From Thermoplasmatota archaeon (GTDB lineage: Archaea > Thermoplasmatota > Thermoplasmata > RBG-16-68-12 > JAJISG01): 6,348 bases of DNA. Position numbers and translations under genes: made by a program. Every line of letters starts with the position of its first letter. Positions within the stretch are counted from its first letter, which is position 1. A model generated the notes under the pieces. It ran no database searches and had not been told where the DNA came from. It saw only the letters and a program-made list of their open reading frames with translations. Positions 4,960 through 6,348 of this stretch are shown here, one piece after another. The stretch is from positions 1 to 6,348 of the forward strand of contig JAJISK010000052.1 of NCBI GenBank assembly GCA_022848785.1, read 5' to 3'.

Positions 4960-5403
4960 ATGGGTTATTCCCAGGACGTAGACGAGGATACGACGGCGAA
5001 GGCCTACGGCCGGGAACTGCCCATCTCGCCCAAGAAGGCGCGAGAGGTCTGTCGCGCCCTGCGCAGACAACCCCTGGATGTGGCGAAGGGACTTCTCGAA
5101 GAGGTGATGGCGAAGCGCCGCGCCATTCCCTATGGCCGCCACAACAAGGAGGTCGCCCATCAGGTAGGCGTAGGTCCCGGCGGCTATCCCGTGAAGGTGG
5201 CCCAGCACATCCTCCGCCTCCTCGAGAGCGCGGAGGAGAACGCCGAGTACAAGGGGCTGGACACGGAGAACATGGTCATCCAACACATCTCTGCCTATCG
5301 CGGTCGCCCCGTGAAGTCCTACCGGGCCCGGGCGTTCGGGCGGAGCAGCCCGTGGATGAAGGAGATGACGAATGTCGAGGTCATCCTGAGGGAGGTGGAG
5401 TAG
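4960..5403 (+). CDS. rpl22: Large ribosomal subunit protein uL22 (L22)
   Basis: L22 is a 147-residue 50S protein that contacts all 23S rRNA domains and whose beta-hairpin helps form the constriction of the exit tunnel opposite L4. It starts MGYSQDVDEDTTAKAYGREL, an archaeal signature, then ISPKKAREVCRALRR, LEEVMAKRRAIPYGRHN, KVAQHILRLLESAEENAEYKGLD and the hairpin and final strand (ISAYRGRPVKSYRARAFGRSSPW). The extended N-terminus is typical of archaeal and eukaryotic (L17) forms. GGGGTGA at 4950-4956, overlapping the S19 stop, is the ribosome binding site, with a short 3-nt gap to the ATG. The last base of its TAG stop is the first base of the S3 GTG. Confidence 0.96.
   Translation: MGYSQDVDEDTTAKAYGRELPISPKKAREVCRALRRQPLDVAKGLLEEVMAKRRAIPYGRHNKEVAHQVGVGPGGYPVKVAQHILRLLESAEENAEYKGLDTENMVIQHISAYRGRPVKSYRARAFGRSSPWMKEMTNVEVILREVE
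5391..5397 (+). promoter_or_regulatory. Ribosome binding site of S3
   Basis: GGAGGTG, a near-perfect match to the archaeal anti-Shine-Dalgarno, lies 5 nt before the GTG at 5403 and inside the L22 3' end. It supports the GTG as the S3 start and suggests termination-reinitiation coupling with L22. Confidence 0.85.
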
Positions 5404-6348
5404 TGGCATCGGAGCGAAAGATTGTGGCGGATAACCTCAAGCGAGTACTCCTGAAGGAGTACGTCATGCAGGAGACGGCACGAGCCGGCTTCGGCGGGCT
5501 GGACATCCAGCGGACGCCAATGGGAACCCGAATCACCCTCTTCGCCGAGAGGCCCGGAATCGTCATCGGGCGTCGGGGCGCGAGCATCAAAGCGCTGACG
5601 TACAACGTGGATCGGGGCTTCGACCTGGACAACCCCCAGATCGAGGTCGAAGAGGTAGCCAATCCCGCCATCAACGCGCAGATCATGGCCGAGAAGCTCG
5701 CCAGCGCTCTCGAGCGAGGATGGCACTTCCGCCGGGCGGGCCACTCCACCCTTCGCCGAATCATGGGGTCCGGAGCCAGAGGAGCCCTTATTCGCCTCTC
5801 GGGCAAGCTCACGAGCCAGCGGCACCGCACACAGAAATTCAACGCGGGCCATATCAAGTACAACGGAGAGCCCAAGAACCTCTGGGTCGACCAGGGCTTC
5901 TCCACGGCCAAATTGAAGCGAGGGACCATCGGGGTCACCGTATGGATTACGGACCCCAACGCGAAGTTTCCCGACGAGATCGAGGTCGTGGCGGTTGAGG
6001 CGCCTGCCGAGCCTTCGGGTCCTGAGGAGGCGCCCCCGACGGAAGAGGCCCCGGCGGAGCCCACAGAGGCCCCGCCCGAGGGGCCCGAGGCGGAACCAAA
6101 GGCCGCGGATCCGACCGTCGAAGGAGAGCCCGCCATCACGCCTGAGGGACCGGCGGTCCCCGAGCCCGCGTTGGACTCCACCGAGGTGGCCTCGGAGGAC
6201 GGTCCCGAGGCGCCCTCGAAGGCGGAACCGGGGGAGAAGCCCACCAAGCCGTCGCCTGAGACGAAGAAGGCCAAGGCCGCCCCGAAGAAGGTCGCCGCCA
6301 AGAAGGCCTCCGAGAAGAGACCCGCCCGGGGGGAGGCCCCGAAGAGGA
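5403..6348 (+). CDS. rps3: Small ribosomal subunit protein uS3 (S3), 3' end outside window
   Basis: S3 is a 30S-head protein at the mRNA entry site. At least 315 residues are encoded and no stop is reached. The GTG start overlaps the L22 TAG by one base and has a strong GGAGGTG site. The N-terminal type II KH domain has its GRRG loop at residues 56-59 (IGRRGASIKAL). The C-terminal S3 domain follows with WHFRRAGHSTLRRIMGSGARG, IRLSGKL, a FNAGHIKYNGEP segment and VWITDP. The globular part ends near residue 195. What follows is a low-complexity tail: residues 200-271 are Pro/Ala/Glu-rich with about 20 acidic and one basic residue, and residues 272-315 are Lys/Ala/Pro-rich with about 15 basic and 5 acidic residues. 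Long acidic S3 tails are known in some archaea, such as haloarchaea; the switch to a histone-H1-like basic end is less usual. Confidence 0.96.
   Translation, partial: MASERKIVADNLKRVLLKEYVMQETARAGFGGLDIQRTPMGTRITLFAERPGIVIGRRGASIKALTYNVDRGFDLDNPQIEVEEVANPAINAQIMAEKLASALERGWHFRRAGHSTLRRIMGSGARGALIRLSGKLTSQRHRTQKFNAGHIKYNGEPKNLWVDQGFSTAKLKRGTIGVTVWITDPNAKFPDEIEVVAVEAPAEPSGPEEAPPTEEAPAEPTEAPPEGPEAEPKAADPTVEGEPAITPEGPAVPEPALDSTEVASEDGPEAPSKAEPGEKPTKPSPETKKAKAAPKKVAAKKASEKRPARGEAPKR

Noticed and set aside
4600..5409. Minus-strand open frame of about 269 codons opposite S19 and L22
   Set aside because: Both sense genes are unmistakable ribosomal proteins, and the antisense product shows no family motifs.
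5381..6301. Long minus-strand open frame of about 306 codons
   Set aside because: It lies entirely opposite S3 and its Ser/Gly/Ala-rich product mirrors the Pro/Ala/Glu-rich tail codons; a GC-rich shadow frame.

Overview
The window is archaeal chromosomal DNA. It holds the start of the S10-spc type ribosomal protein cluster on the + strand, in the canonical archaeal order L3-L4-L23-L2-S19-L22-S3 (uL3, uL4, uL23, uL2, uS19, uL22, uS3). Two Ras-superfamily small GTPase genes lie upstream and are transcribed divergently on the - strand. The protein sequences are archaeal in type: L3 opens with MPKVHRPRRGS, S19 has an EFTYRGHSLEEL block, and L22 has a TTAKAYGRELPISPKKAREV block. Promoters have TATA boxes, and ribosome binding sites are GGAGG/GGTGA-like. 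The DNA is GC-rich. A euryarchaeal, Thermoplasmatota-like lineage is my best guess from the protein style, but it is an inference. Frequent TAG stop codons argue against a pyrrolysine-decoding member.

Layout. 1-45: 3' flank of the first GTPase gene, with an inverted repeat. 46-582 (-): GTPase with an Ala-free G3 motif (DIMG) and Glu at the Ras Gln61 position. 583-660: its own short promoter region. 661-1224 (-): paralogous GTPase that keeps the Gln. 1225-1483: divergent control region. It has a TATA box for each side, a 12-bp perfect palindrome midway between them, and a leader of roughly 115 nt before L3 ending in a GC-rich hairpin next to the ribosome binding site. 1484-6348 (+): seven ribosomal protein genes, all co-directional and touching, overlapping or separated by 9 bp or less. 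S3 runs off the right edge.

The ribosomal genes form one tightly packed operon for building the peptidyl-transferase centre and exit tunnel (L2, L3, L4, L22, L23) and the 30S head (S19, S3). The operon is ordinary in order but carries lineage-specific additions. L4 has an N-terminal extension of about 80 residues with a SAP-like helix-extended-helix motif and an acidic linker. S3 has a tail of more than 110 residues, acidic then basic. S19 has a basic N-terminal arm. L3 has Phe where the tip Trp of its central extension normally sits.

The GTPases each appear to have their own TATA promoter placing transcription start close to the ATG. Both promoters share a TGATA element exactly 14 nt upstream of the TATA box. 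A third copy of the longer form of this element sits at the extreme left edge. I see no dramatic new enzyme system. The leads best worth following are the L4-SAP fusion and the GTPase pair with its shared promoter design.
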